In this document: one piece after another, positions 37,619 through 45,995 of the stretch
Layout of the letters: every line of letters starts with the position of its first letter
How positions within the stretch are numbered: the first letter of the stretch is position 1
NCBI RefSeq assembly: GCF_000155735.2
Contig: NC_020908.1
Location: 811,001-875,000, forward strand
DNA: 64,000 bases
Source: Octadecabacter arcticus 238
GTDB taxonomy: Bacteria > Pseudomonadota > Alphaproteobacteria > Rhodobacterales > Rhodobacteraceae
Reading direction: 5' to 3'
Translations under genes and position numbers: made by a program
Notes under the pieces: generated by a model
Told to the model about the DNA's origin: nothing
Database searches by the model: none
Seen by the model: the letters and a program-made list of their open reading frames with translations, nothing else

Positions 37619-37876
37619 GAAGTGGCGATGATGCCTCTAAGTCATTGCGAACAATTAAATAACCTTGCCATCAGCGGACCTCAAACTGCTACCGTCGAAA
37701 GGCGGTTTCCAGACTTTCAATAGAATCTGGCGATATGTGCGTTAGGTTACGGTCTGGGGTATTATAGCACCGTGAAATACGCCCAAAAACACGACGCTAA
37801 TATGGTTATTATCCATTGTTAACAATATTTTAGGAGTGATGGCTGTGCTGCCAGTGCAGAGCTATCCAGTCTGGCC

Positions 37877-38090
37877 GTTTACAGGGAGTTAACAGGGAAA
37901 TTACTGTAAAAATGCATTATTAACAGGTTTTTTGTGACCTTTTCTAACACAGGCGCTGGGTTTCTTCCGCAAAAGCAGGAGGTTACAGCCGAATTTTAGG
38001 GTCTCCTGTTAATGTGAATAACAGGGGGTAAAATAACATAACAGGGGCTGTTGTTTGACCGAACTGGTGGACTGAACGTTATTAACAGGG
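37877..38090. repeat. Iteron-like array of TTAACAGGG-type motifs
   Basis: In a 600-bp gap between recombinase and methylase, the motif (G)TTAACAGGG or close variants occurs at 37877, 37888, 37920, 38018, 38038 and 38082 in direct orientation and at 38005 inverted (CCTGTTAA). The spacing is irregular. The rest of the gap (37619-38225) is AT-rich and holds no supported ORF. The cluster looks like multiple binding sites for one protein, or an origin-like or regulatory region of the mobile module. Confidence 0.65.
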
Positions 38091-38225
38091 CAGCATGAGT
38101 TGTGTAAGTTTGCGATAGGGCACCCTTGCAGGCGGCTATTTTGTGGCGCGTCGAATACACATTAACTGCTGCTCCGCCTCCATTGAACTCCCGCAGAATA
38201 GCGGCTCTAAGATTGGATTGAGATT

Positions 38226-39503
38226 ATGACACGTCAACATGATGGCCCGCCGCTCACAATCGAATATCGTAAGATCAATGCGATTAGCCCCGACCCTAGA
38301 AACGCGCGAACGCATCCCAAACGCCAGATTGAGCAGATCAAGGCCTCCATTAGCGAGTTCGGCTTCGCGAACCCGATATTGATTGATGCCGATGGTCTGA
38401 TCATCGCAGGTCACGGGCGTCTCCGTGCGGCTAAGGACATGGGGCTTGATGAGGTGCCAACGATCGTGCTCGCTGGATTGAGCGAAGCTCAGACGCGGGC
38501 GCTGCGATTGGCCGATAACAAGATCGCGTTGGGGGCCGGCTGGGATCTTGAGCTGTTGAAAGATGAGCTGATCGACCTTTCGTCAGCGGACTTGGACATT
38601 GATGTCTCGCTTACCGGCTTTTCTGTGGGAGAAGTCGATGTGATTTTGGCGGATGAGGTCGATCCTGACGAAGAGATCATCCCGGCAGTGCCGGTCGAGC
38701 CACGGACGCGGGTGGGTGACATCTGGGAGTTGGGGGACCATCGGATCGGATGTGGGGACGGGCGTGACTTGGATTTTCTTAAAGAGGTCGTGGGGCAGGG
38801 CGCTTTGGTCGACGCCGCGTTTCTTGATCCGCCCTACAATGTGAAGATCAGTGGCCACGCAAATGCAAAGGGGCGTCACCGCGAGTTCGCAATGGCCTCC
38901 GGAGAAATGACACAACAGGCGTTCGTGCAGTTCCTTGAAGAAACGCTAGGCCCGTGTGCAGCTGTCTCGCGCAGCGGCGCAGTTCACTTTGTCTGTATGG
39001 ACTGGCGACATATTGACGAACTCTCACAGGCTGGTTCAACCGTCTATGACAGCCGTCTCAACATCTGCGTTTGGAACAAATCCAATGCGGGCATGGGGTC
39101 ACTCTATCGCTCCAAGCACGAGTTGATTTTCGTGTACCGCGTTGGTGCGGAGCAGCATTTGAACAACGTCGAGTTGGGCAAGCATGGGCGCAACCGTACC
39201 AATGTCTGGAACTATGCGTCGGTGAACTCGTTGGCGGGAAGTCGCAGCGAAGACTTGGCGTTGCATCCGACTGTGAAACCAACAGCGATGGTCGCCGACG
39301 CCATTCAAGACGTTACAAAGCGGGGAGATATCGTCCTTGATATATTCTTGGGTTCCGGAACGACATTGATTGCTTCTGAACGCGTTGGACGAAAGTTCCG
39401 AGGCATAGAGCTGGACCCTGGTTATGTGGACGTTGCCATCGAGCGGTGGCGCGCAATGACCAATAAAGAGCCAAAGCTCCTGACAAGGTCTGAAGGGTTA
39501 TGA
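38226..39503 (+). CDS. ParB-domain DNA methyltransferase
   Basis: The 425-residue protein has an N-terminal ParB/Srx-like domain (NARTHPKRQIEQIKASI, then DGLIIAGHGRLRAAKDMG and RLADNKIA) and a C-terminal DNA N4/N6 methyltransferase domain with the catalytic DPPYN motif at about residue 202 and the SAM-binding FLGSGTTLIASE near residue 377. This arrangement is common in phage and integrative elements and gives orphan DNA methylation. No partner restriction enzyme is adjacent. It is followed after seven bases by the first DUF5681 gene, forming one operon downstream of the repeat array. Confidence 0.92.
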   Translation: MTRQHDGPPLTIEYRKINAISPDPRNARTHPKRQIEQIKASISEFGFANPILIDADGLIIAGHGRLRAAKDMGLDEVPTIVLAGLSEAQTRALRLADNKIALGAGWDLELLKDELIDLSSADLDIDVSLTGFSVGEVDVILADEVDPDEEIIPAVPVEPRTRVGDIWELGDHRIGCGDGRDLDFLKEVVGQGALVDAAFLDPPYNVKISGHANAKGRHREFAMASGEMTQQAFVQFLEETLGPCAAVSRSGAVHFVCMDWRHIDELSQAGSTVYDSRLNICVWNKSNAGMGSLYRSKHELIFVYRVGAEQHLNNVELGKHGRNRTNVWNYASVNSLAGSRSEDLALHPTVKPTAMVADAIQDVTKRGDIVLDIFLGSGTTLIASERVGRKFRGIELDPGYVDVAIERWRAMTNKEPKLLTRSEGL

Positions 39504-39510
39504 CAGGGCC

Positions 39511-40074
39511 GTGCCGGTGAAAAAGCCCAACCTGACGGGACGCTTCAAAAAGGGCCAAAGTGGCAATCCCAAGGGTCGCCCGAAAGGTAGTGCCACCGCG
39601 CAGTCGGGTTCGGCCCTGGATATCATTGTCAATCGCACCCTGACCATTCGTAAGGCAGGCGAGCCGCAGGAAGTCAGTGTCCAAGAAGCGCTACAGCACC
39701 AAACTTATCGCAAAGCGATTGATGGGGACAAACCCTCGCGTCGCGAGGTCCTCAAGATGATCCGAATACGGGAAGCTTATTTACACAAGCAAGGTCAGCC
39801 AACGAAACTGCAGGCCTCGACCCGTCGGATGGAACCGACAGATCCCGACAACGCGAACGAAGCTATGTTGATCCTTGGTATCGCGTCGATCGATGAGGTG
39901 GCATTGGAGATGGACGATCACAAACCTCCATTGAAATTGGAACCTTGGGCAGTTCAGGCCGCGCTTGGCCGCCGTCGGGGAGGGTCCAAGCTAACAGAAA
40001 AGGAAATCAGGGAAATCAAGCGCTGCACGCGAGACCAAGACATAATTAGATGGCCTCGAGGGACGGATCAATGA
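39511..40074 (+). CDS. DUF5681 domain protein 1
   Basis: The 187-residue protein starts with the DUF5681 signature NLTGRFKKGQSGNPKGRPKG, a Gly/Lys-rich segment with no known activity, followed by a helical part (VQEALQHQTYRKAIDGDKPSRREVLKMIRI). The start is GTG at 39511 (another GTG at 39517 is possible). DUF5681 genes usually lie beside ParB-methylases and phage terminase-like genes, which fits here, but no terminase is present. Its stop overlaps the start of a second DUF5681 gene. Confidence 0.75.
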   Translation: MPVKKPNLTGRFKKGQSGNPKGRPKGSATAQSGSALDIIVNRTLTIRKAGEPQEVSVQEALQHQTYRKAIDGDKPSRREVLKMIRIREAYLHKQGQPTKLQASTRRMEPTDPDNANEAMLILGIASIDEVALEMDDHKPPLKLEPWAVQAALGRRRGGSKLTEKEIREIKRCTRDQDIIRWPRGTDQ

Positions 40075-40628
40075 CCAGTGATAGTGATAAGGCCGGATAC
40101 GGACATCCTCCAAAATCCGCACGCTTCACCAAAGGCCAAAGTGGCAATCCCAAGGGACGTCCGCGCGGACGTCACAAGCAGGCACCGTTTGACGCCGTGC
40201 TCGGTCAACAAGTCACAATACGTGACGCAGGGGTGGAACGATCGGTTTCCGCCGCCGAGGCGTTTTTGCTTAAACTCAGCAACGATGGGCTCAAAGGAGA
40301 CGGGCAGGCGATGCGCCTTGCATTGGAGGCGATCTACGATGCCAGATTGAAACAACACGTTGCTAATGTGGGCACCATCTCGAGTATCACACGTGTAGTG
40401 GTCGCACCGGGCAGTGTTGTGAGCGCGATTCAGCCGCTTCGGATGGCGACGAAGATGGATAGATACCGGCAGACTGCTCGGGTCCTCCTAGAGCCTTGGA
40501 TTGTTGAGAAGGCGCTGGCGCGACTTGGTGCCCGGCGTCTCAATATTCATGATCAGCAAACAGTGCTCCAGGCGACAAGAACCCCAAAGAAAGTGAATTG
40601 GCCAGACTGGTGGAAGGCGTTGCCTTGA
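40071..40628 (+). CDS. DUF5681 domain protein 2
   Basis: The 185-residue protein carries the same N-terminal signature (ARFTKGQSGNPKGRPRGR) as its upstream neighbour and a different C-terminal region. The two are therefore tandem paralogues. An ATG at 40050 is in frame, but the ATG at 40071 overlaps the previous stop as ATGA and is preferred. Function is unknown. The gene ends the methylase operon; an IS6 copy lies 127 bp downstream and may mark the right edge of the integrative module. Confidence 0.72.
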   Translation: MTSDSDKAGYGHPPKSARFTKGQSGNPKGRPRGRHKQAPFDAVLGQQVTIRDAGVERSVSAAEAFLLKLSNDGLKGDGQAMRLALEAIYDARLKQHVANVGTISSITRVVVAPGSVVSAIQPLRMATKMDRYRQTARVLLEPWIVEKALARLGARRLNIHDQQTVLQATRTPKKVNWPDWWKALP

Positions 40629-40754
40629 TCGCGACGCTACATAAATTTATGCATTTATGCAGCTGCGAATGCGTTGCTTATGCGAACGATGGCACTGTCA
40701 GATTAAATCTTGGGGTATGCGATTGATGCGCACCAAAGGACGTCGCCGCGCCGT

Positions 40755-41572
40755 GGCACTGTCAGAGCAAAATCGGTTGAGGCGGGCAGGGTGAGAAATT
40801 AGCATTACGGGATGACAAAACGCAGCCCTTTTCGCTACTTCAAGACGAGCCCCGAGATTATCCGTCTGGCCGTCATGATGTATGTTTGGTTTCTGCTTTC
40901 GCTTCGCAATGTTGAGGATCTTTTGCACGAACGTGGCATCGACATTAGCTATGACACGGTTCGATTTTGGTGGAACAGATTTGGCCCACTGTTTGCCGCT
41001 GAAATCCGCAAGAAAAGGGTCAGCCAGATGCGCGCATATTCAAATTGGCAGTGGCACTTGGACGAGGTGTTTGTGAAGATTAACGACGAGACGCACTATC
41101 TTTGGTGGGCTGTGGATCAAGAAGGGGAAGTCTTGGAAAGCTTTGTCACAAAGCGCTGTGATCGCAAGGCAGCCTTTAAGTTCCTGAGGAAAACCATGAA
41201 ACGCCATGGTCGCGCACATATCTTCGTCACCGACAAGCTACGTTCCTGCGGTGCGGGGATGAAGGTGATCGGCAATGTGGACAAACAGGAAACCGGCCGC
41301 TTGCTCAACAATTGAGCCGAGAATTCACACCAGCCCTTTAGACGAAGAGAGCGGGCCATGCTTCGATTTAGGCGGATGCGAACTTTACAGAAATTCGTCG
41401 CCGTCCATGCTTCTGTTCACAACCATTTCAACCAAGAGCGCCATCTCTACAACCGATCAAGTTCCAAACTCAACCGCGCCGCCGCTATTACCGAGTGGCG
41501 CGGTCTTGGTGTAGCCTAACGGATTGAGGTTGCTGAAAAACAGAGACTGGTTAGCTTTTGTCTGACAGCACC
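40755..41572 (+). mobile_element. IS6-family insertion sequence (818 bp), nonsense-mutated
   Basis: The ends GGCACTGTCAGAG and, inverted, GGTGCTGTCAGAC bracket an 818-bp element of normal IS6 size. The flanking eight bases differ (CGCGCCGT and TATAAGCG), so no target duplication remains. A second copy of the left-end motif, GGCACTGTCAGA, sits 64 bp upstream at 40691. This is the best preserved of six IS6-type sequences in the window. Confidence 0.88.
40812..41519 (+). pseudogene. IS6-family transposase with one in-frame stop
   Basis: The frame is 235 codons long with one internal stop. It contains the HTH-type start (RSPFRYFKTSPEIIRLAVMM), DISYDTVRFWWNRFGP, the first catalytic Asp in WHLDEVFVKI, the WAVDQEGEVLE second Asp, and KRCDRKAAFKFL. 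TGA at 41313-41315 replaces the family Arg codon (CGA) after LLNN. The frame then continues to the normal end EWRGLGVA. A single C-to-T change explains it, so loss is recent. Confidence 0.9.
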
Positions 41573-41833
41573 TATAAGCGCGCATATGTAAAATCGTTGG
41601 GTTGGAAGTCCCGGTCGCTTTCGAGCGAGAGGTAGTCTAACCGAGCACTAGTGGTGGCATGAAAGCGCAACAGGTCCATTGCACTTTGCCGGACCAGTGG
41701 ATTATGTTATATTGCTTGTGCGAAGGGTCAGATTTATGTTAAAAAACTTTATAAGTGTGATAATCGGCCGTTGGTCGCGAGAGTCTAGAGTTGCACCTCG
41801 ACAAAACACCCTATCGCGGGGCGTCAAGCAATC

Positions 41834-42532
41834 ATGACCAAAAACATCGATTCCAACAAACCACAGACTAGACCCCGACGCCCAGGGCGTCCGGCGGGCG
41901 ACAAAGACCTGCGCGTCGATATTCTCGATAGTGCCGAACAGGTTTTTTCCGAACACGGGTATAATGGCAGCCGCATGCGTGACATTGCGAGCAGGTGTAA
42001 TGTCAATCAAGCTTTGATCAACTATTACTTTCAATCCAAACAGCACTTGTTCGATCAAGTGTTTTTGCGTCGGGGGAAACACATCGGGAGGCGTCGCGAG
42101 GAACTCCTTGACGCCTTGATCGCGGACCCGACCGCCCCTTCAGTCGAGGCACTTGTGCGTGCATATCTCACACCGCAATGGGATATGAAATACAGCGGTG
42201 AAGCCGGTGCTGCCTTCGTCAAATTGCAAGCCAGACTTCATGCTGAGCCTGAAGACCACGCGTTGCGGCTGCGCCGGGAAGTCTATGACAGGTCTGCCAA
42301 ACGATATATTGTTGCACTTTGTGAGGCGTTGCCTCATGTTTCCCAACGCACGGTCGGATTGCGGATGGCATTTTTGATCGGCGCCTATCTGTTCATGCTG
42401 AACGACGTGGACCGTCTGAACGACCTGACTGACAATCAACTTGGCAAGGTCAACAAGCTCGAAATGCTGAACAATCTAGTGATATTTCTAAGCTCGGGAA
42501 TGACCGCGCCAGACCACACACCAATCCCATGA
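41834..42532 (+). CDS. TetR-family transcriptional regulator
   Basis: The 232-residue protein has an N-terminal TetR HTH (AEQVFSEHGYNGSRMRDIA then NVNQALINYYFQSKQHLFDQV) and an alpha-helical ligand domain. Its gene is followed after 94 bp by the maleate isomerase gene on the same strand, so it probably controls the lower pyridine pathway. An inverted repeat lies in that gap. It is one of two candidate regulators of the catabolic cluster; the other is the MarR gene at 54.9 kb. Confidence 0.9.
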   Translation: MTKNIDSNKPQTRPRRPGRPAGDKDLRVDILDSAEQVFSEHGYNGSRMRDIASRCNVNQALINYYFQSKQHLFDQVFLRRGKHIGRRREELLDALIADPTAPSVEALVRAYLTPQWDMKYSGEAGAAFVKLQARLHAEPEDHALRLRREVYDRSAKRYIVALCEALPHVSQRTVGLRMAFLIGAYLFMLNDVDRLNDLTDNQLGKVNKLEMLNNLVIFLSSGMTAPDHTPIP

Positions 42533-42582
42533 ACTCTTATGATATTGCGCGGCGATACTAAATGTCGGCTTGTTATTAATCC

Positions 42583-42605
42583 AAGTTTGAATTATGTATA
42601 AACTT
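42583..42605. promoter_or_regulatory. Inverted repeat upstream of maleate isomerase, candidate TetR operator
   Basis: AAGTTT at 42583-42588 and AAACTT at 42600-42605 form a perfect 6-bp inverted repeat with an 11-base AT-rich spacer. It lies 21 bp before the maleate isomerase start and just downstream of the TetR gene, a usual place for an operator. It does not match the GGAAGTATACTTCC motif found elsewhere in the cluster. Confidence 0.4.
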
Positions 42606-42626
42606 AGTTCCAAATGGAGAATCGTT

Positions 42627-43376
42627 ATGAAAAGCTTTCGCGTTGGTCAGATCGTCCCTAGTTCCAATGTGACGATGGAGACCGAAATTCCCGCACTTTT
42701 AAGCGCCCGTGGACAAGTTCACCCCGAAACGTTTACGTTTCATTCCAGCCGGATGCGAATGAAAAAGGTGACCGCCGAAGAACTCAAGGCGATGGACGGC
42801 GACAGCGACCGCTGCGCGATGGAGCTGAGCGATGCACGCGTCGACGTGTTGGGCTATGCTTGTTTGGTTGCGATCATGTCGATGGGCCACGGATACCACC
42901 GTGAATCTGCGAAACGTTTAGGTCAGGTGACCAAAGACAATGATGCCGAGGCGCCGGTTATTACGTCTGCGGGCGCACTTGTGGACGGCTTGCATGCAAT
43001 GGGGGCCAAGAAGGTGGTGGTTGTTGCTCCTTACATGAAGCCATTGGCCGAAATGGTCGTTGAGTACATCCGCGCCGAAGGCATAGAGGTTACAACGTGG
43101 AGGGCGCTCGAAATCAGTGACAACCTTGCTGTTGCTGCGCATGACCCTATGAACCTGCCCGGAATTGTCGCTGAAATGGATACGTCGGATGTCGATGCTG
43201 TCGTGTTGTCGGCGTGTGTGCAGATGCCGTCGCTGCGTGCGGTTCCGATGGCCGAGGCGGTCACTGGTAAACCCGTCGTGACGGCGGCGATCGCGACCAC
43301 ATGGGCGATGCTGAAAGCGCTGGATCTTGATACTTTGGTGCCCGGTGGCGGCGCACTTCTGTCAGGCAAATATTGA
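42627..43376 (+). CDS. nicE: Maleate cis-trans isomerase
   Basis: This 249-residue Asp/Glu-racemase-superfamily enzyme isomerises maleate to fumarate, the last step of the 2,5-dihydroxypyridine route. The two catalytic cysteines are visible in VLGYACLVAIMSMG and VVLSACVQMPSLRAV, and the start has the family QIVPSSNVTMETEIP. GGAGA seven bases before 42627 selects this start over an in-frame ATG at 42594. It heads an operon with the deformylase 11 bp later. In picolinate clusters the equivalent is picG. Confidence 0.92.
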   Translation: MKSFRVGQIVPSSNVTMETEIPALLSARGQVHPETFTFHSSRMRMKKVTAEELKAMDGDSDRCAMELSDARVDVLGYACLVAIMSMGHGYHRESAKRLGQVTKDNDAEAPVITSAGALVDGLHAMGAKKVVVVAPYMKPLAEMVVEYIRAEGIEVTTWRALEISDNLAVAAHDPMNLPGIVAEMDTSDVDAVVLSACVQMPSLRAVPMAEAVTGKPVVTAAIATTWAMLKALDLDTLVPGGGALLSGKY

Positions 43377-43387
43377 AGGATCGACAG

Positions 43388-44176
43388 ATGGCACGCGGTT
43401 ACAATCTTCATGCAAACGGCATCCGCCAGCACCTGCTGCACTACGCAGGTGACGGTCCGCAGATGCTGCTTATTCCCGGCATTACATCGCCTGCGATCAC
43501 ATGGGGGTTTATCGCTGAACGGCTGGCAGAAAAATTCGACGTTCACGTGCTTGACGTGCGGGGCCGCGGCCTAAGCGAGGCTGGCGACCTTGACTATTCG
43601 CTCGATGCGATGGCCAAAGACGCGCTTGCGGTCATTGATGGCGCAGGTCTGGATAAGCCGATCATCCTCGGTCACTCGATGGGGGCACGCAACGCCATCC
43701 GAGCCGCACGCATGAACGGCGATGCAATGTCGGGTCTTATTCTGGTGGACCCACCAGTCAGCGGGCCGGGGCGTCGCGAATATCCATCCCAATGGGCGTG
43801 GTACGAGGAGTCGATCATTGCAGCGACCAAAGGGTGCTCGGGTGACGATATGCGGGCGTTCTGCCCGACATGGACCGACGATCAGGTCGCGCTGCGGGCG
43901 GAATGGCTGCACACCTGCCAGCTTGGCGCTATCCGCACGACCTATGACGGGTTTCACACAGACGATATTCATGCCGACCTGCCGCACATCAAACTGCCGA
44001 TGCGCCTGCTAAAGGCGGGTGATGCGCCCGTGATCGGCGAAGACGACATCACCGAGATCAAAACACTGGCGCCGGATATCGATGTAAAAATCGTGCAGGG
44101 TGCGGGGCATATGATCCCTTGGGACAACCTTGACGGGTTTTTGGACGCCGTCATGGATTTCAACGCAAGCGCGTAA
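43388..44176 (+). CDS. nicD: N-formylmaleamate deformylase (alpha/beta hydrolase)
   Basis: The 262-residue alpha/beta hydrolase removes formate from N-formylmaleamate to give maleamate. It has the nucleophile elbow GHSMGA near residue 97, an oxyanion region LLIPGITSPA near 25, and the catalytic His in GAGHMIPWD near residue 245. Similarity to NicD, and its place between the maleate isomerase and the 2,5-dihydroxypyridine dioxygenase, support the assignment. The ATG at 43388 follows AAGGA; the earlier TTG at 43373 is less likely. Confidence 0.92.
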   Translation: MARGYNLHANGIRQHLLHYAGDGPQMLLIPGITSPAITWGFIAERLAEKFDVHVLDVRGRGLSEAGDLDYSLDAMAKDALAVIDGAGLDKPIILGHSMGARNAIRAARMNGDAMSGLILVDPPVSGPGRREYPSQWAWYEESIIAATKGCSGDDMRAFCPTWTDDQVALRAEWLHTCQLGAIRTTYDGFHTDDIHADLPHIKLPMRLLKAGDAPVIGEDDITEIKTLAPDIDVKIVQGAGHMIPWDNLDGFLDAVMDFNASA

Positions 44177-44194
44177 AAGAAAGGAACGTACGAC

Positions 44195-45226
44195 ATGGAC
44201 CAAGAGAGTTTCACACAGATTTGTTTGCATCAATTGAAGATGTCCGGCGTACACGAAGGTGAAAAGCTAATCGTGCTGACCCAGGGCAACGAACGTCTGG
44301 ATTACGCGGACGCGTTCATGGCGGCGGGTGCGCGACTGGGGGCATCAATGTACCACATGCGTCTGCCCGCGCCGTCTGCGATGGGCGGCTGGAATGTCGG
44401 CGTGACCGGGCTTGCGGCGATGCCGGACGCGGTCGACGCGCTCAAGGCGTGCAATATGCTGATCGACTGCGTGTTCCTGTTGTTTTCACCGGAACAATTC
44501 GCCATTCAGGATGCCGGAACCCGTATCCTGACGGCCGTAGAACCCCCGGAGCTGCTGGCGCGCATGCTGCCGTCCAAGGAGCTGCGCGAAAAGGTCGAAA
44601 TCGGCGCGGAGTATCTGGCGAAAGCCAAGGTCATGCGTATCACGTCTCCCCATGGAACTGACGTGACCTATAAACTGAACACCTATCCGACGGTCGCGGA
44701 ATACGCCTGCACGGACGAACCGGGCCGCTGGGACCATTGGCCGTCCGGTTTTGTGTTTACGGGCGGGGACGACGAAGGCGTCGACGGGCAGATTGTCGTC
44801 GCGCCGGGTGATGTGCTGTTGCCGCAAAACATGTATGTTCGCGATCCGATTACCTATACGATCGAAAAGGGTTTTATCAGCGATATGCGAGGTGGGCTCG
44901 ATTGTGCGTTGGTCAAATCCTATATGGACGGGTTCAACGACGAACGTGGCAAAGGCATGAGCCACGTGGGCTGGGGCATGAACCCAGATGCCAAATGGCA
45001 TCGCATGACGCCGGGCGAATTTCCTGGTGGCATGGGTATGGAACCCCGCAGTTTTTATGGCAACGTGATGTTTTCGACCGGTCCGAATAACGAGCTGGGC
45101 GGTGCCAACGACACGGCCTGTCATCTTGATATTCCGATGCGCAATTGTTCGTTGTTCCTTGATGACGAACCGATCGTCATCGACGGCGATCTGGTCGTGA
45201 AGGAAATGCAGATGGAACGACGCTAG
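44195..45226 (+). CDS. nicX: 2,5-dihydroxypyridine 5,6-dioxygenase
   Basis: The 343-residue enzyme opens the 2,5-dihydroxypyridine ring to N-formylmaleamate using an Fe(II) site. It is the NicX type, with an M29-peptidase-like fold rather than a classical extradiol one. Visible family segments are HGTDVTYKLN, PGRWDHWPSG, a HVGWGMNPDAKWH stretch (metal-ligand region) and GGANDTACHLDIPM near the C-terminus. AAAGGA precedes the start. Together with the deformylase, amidase and isomerase it forms the complete lower pathway. Confidence 0.95.
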   Translation: MDQESFTQICLHQLKMSGVHEGEKLIVLTQGNERLDYADAFMAAGARLGASMYHMRLPAPSAMGGWNVGVTGLAAMPDAVDALKACNMLIDCVFLLFSPEQFAIQDAGTRILTAVEPPELLARMLPSKELREKVEIGAEYLAKAKVMRITSPHGTDVTYKLNTYPTVAEYACTDEPGRWDHWPSGFVFTGGDDEGVDGQIVVAPGDVLLPQNMYVRDPITYTIEKGFISDMRGGLDCALVKSYMDGFNDERGKGMSHVGWGMNPDAKWHRMTPGEFPGGMGMEPRSFYGNVMFSTGPNNELGGANDTACHLDIPMRNCSLFLDDEPIVIDGDLVVKEMQMERR

Positions 45227-45252
45227 GCCATAACAACAAGGGATCCGTCGGC

Positions 45253-45873
45253 ATGAGTCAGGAAAAAGTCTATGAAAACGCAGGCTTTGGGGTGCGCGTT
45301 CTACGCGGCCCCAAGCCTGCATTGATCGTGATCGATTTCAGTTACGGGTTTACCGACACCCGCTATCCCACCGCGTCTGATGCGGGAAAACAGATCGACG
45401 TCACTAATCGCCTGATTGCCGCGGCGCGCGCGCAGTTAGTTCCCGTGATCTTTACTGTGATCGCCTTCAACGACGCCGAAATCGGCACCCTTGTCTGGCT
45501 GCGCAAAGCGACTGGCATGAAAGCGCTGGTCGAGGGATCGCGCCTTGTGGAAATCGACGACAGACTGGATCGTCTGCCCGGTGACGCTGTCATTTTCAAA
45601 AAAGGCGCGTCTGCGTTTTTTGGCACCAATCTTGCTGCGCATTTGTCGGGCGGCGGAATTGATACCGCGATCCTGACCGGTGCGACGACATCGGGGTGTG
45701 TCCGGGCGTCGGCGGTGGATGCGGTTCAAAGCGGGTTCAACGTTCTTGTTGTCGCGGACGCCTGCGCCGACCGCGCGGCACCGCCCCACGACGCGGCCTT
45801 GTATGACATCGACCAGAAATATGGCGACGTCATCACCACGGCGGACACTTTGTCCTATCTTGACGATTTGTAA
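45253..45873 (+). CDS. nicF: Maleamate amidohydrolase (isochorismatase family)
   Basis: The 206-residue cysteine hydrolase converts maleamate to maleate and ammonia. The catalytic triad of the family is present: Asp in VIDFSYG, Lys in VIFKKGASAFFGTNL, and Cys in GATTSGCVRASAVDA. AAGGG lies nine bases before the start. It closes the lower-pathway operon; the next gene begins after an operator-like palindrome. Confidence 0.94.
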   Translation: MSQEKVYENAGFGVRVLRGPKPALIVIDFSYGFTDTRYPTASDAGKQIDVTNRLIAAARAQLVPVIFTVIAFNDAEIGTLVWLRKATGMKALVEGSRLVEIDDRLDRLPGDAVIFKKGASAFFGTNLAAHLSGGGIDTAILTGATTSGCVRASAVDAVQSGFNVLVVADACADRAAPPHDAALYDIDQKYGDVITTADTLSYLDDL

Positions 45874-45957
45874 CCCAAAGCGCGGCTGATTTCCGGCAAT
45901 CATTTGCAACGCAAAGCGGTTGATCAAAACACGTGGCAGTTGCCTCACACCAAAAAG

Positions 45958-45971
45958 GGAAGTATACTTCC
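45958..45971. promoter_or_regulatory. Perfect palindrome GGAAGTATACTTCC, candidate MarR operator 1
   Basis: A perfect 14-bp palindrome lies 24 bp before the decarboxylase start, between it and its GGGAG ribosome-binding site. Near copies occur before the molybdenum hydroxylase operon and the ABC transporter. The position overlaps the expected promoter or transcript start, consistent with repression by the cluster's MarR protein. Confidence 0.65.
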
Positions 45972-45995
45972 TAAATTATAGGACGGGAGATTCCA

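Noticed and set aside
38226..39503. Restriction-modification system
   Set aside because: A methylase is present, but no nuclease gene or specificity subunit adjoins it. The ParB domain points to an orphan mobile-element methylase.
44486..45322. Minus-strand 278-codon ORF
   Set aside because: It is antisense to nicX and the start of nicF. Its Arg/His-rich composition and lack of motif mark it as a shadow.
42627..45873. Nicotinate degradation operon
   Set aside because: The lower-pathway genes are shared, but no 6-hydroxynicotinate 3-monooxygenase (NicC) is present, whereas a decarboxylase and Rieske oxygenase fitting the picolinate route are.
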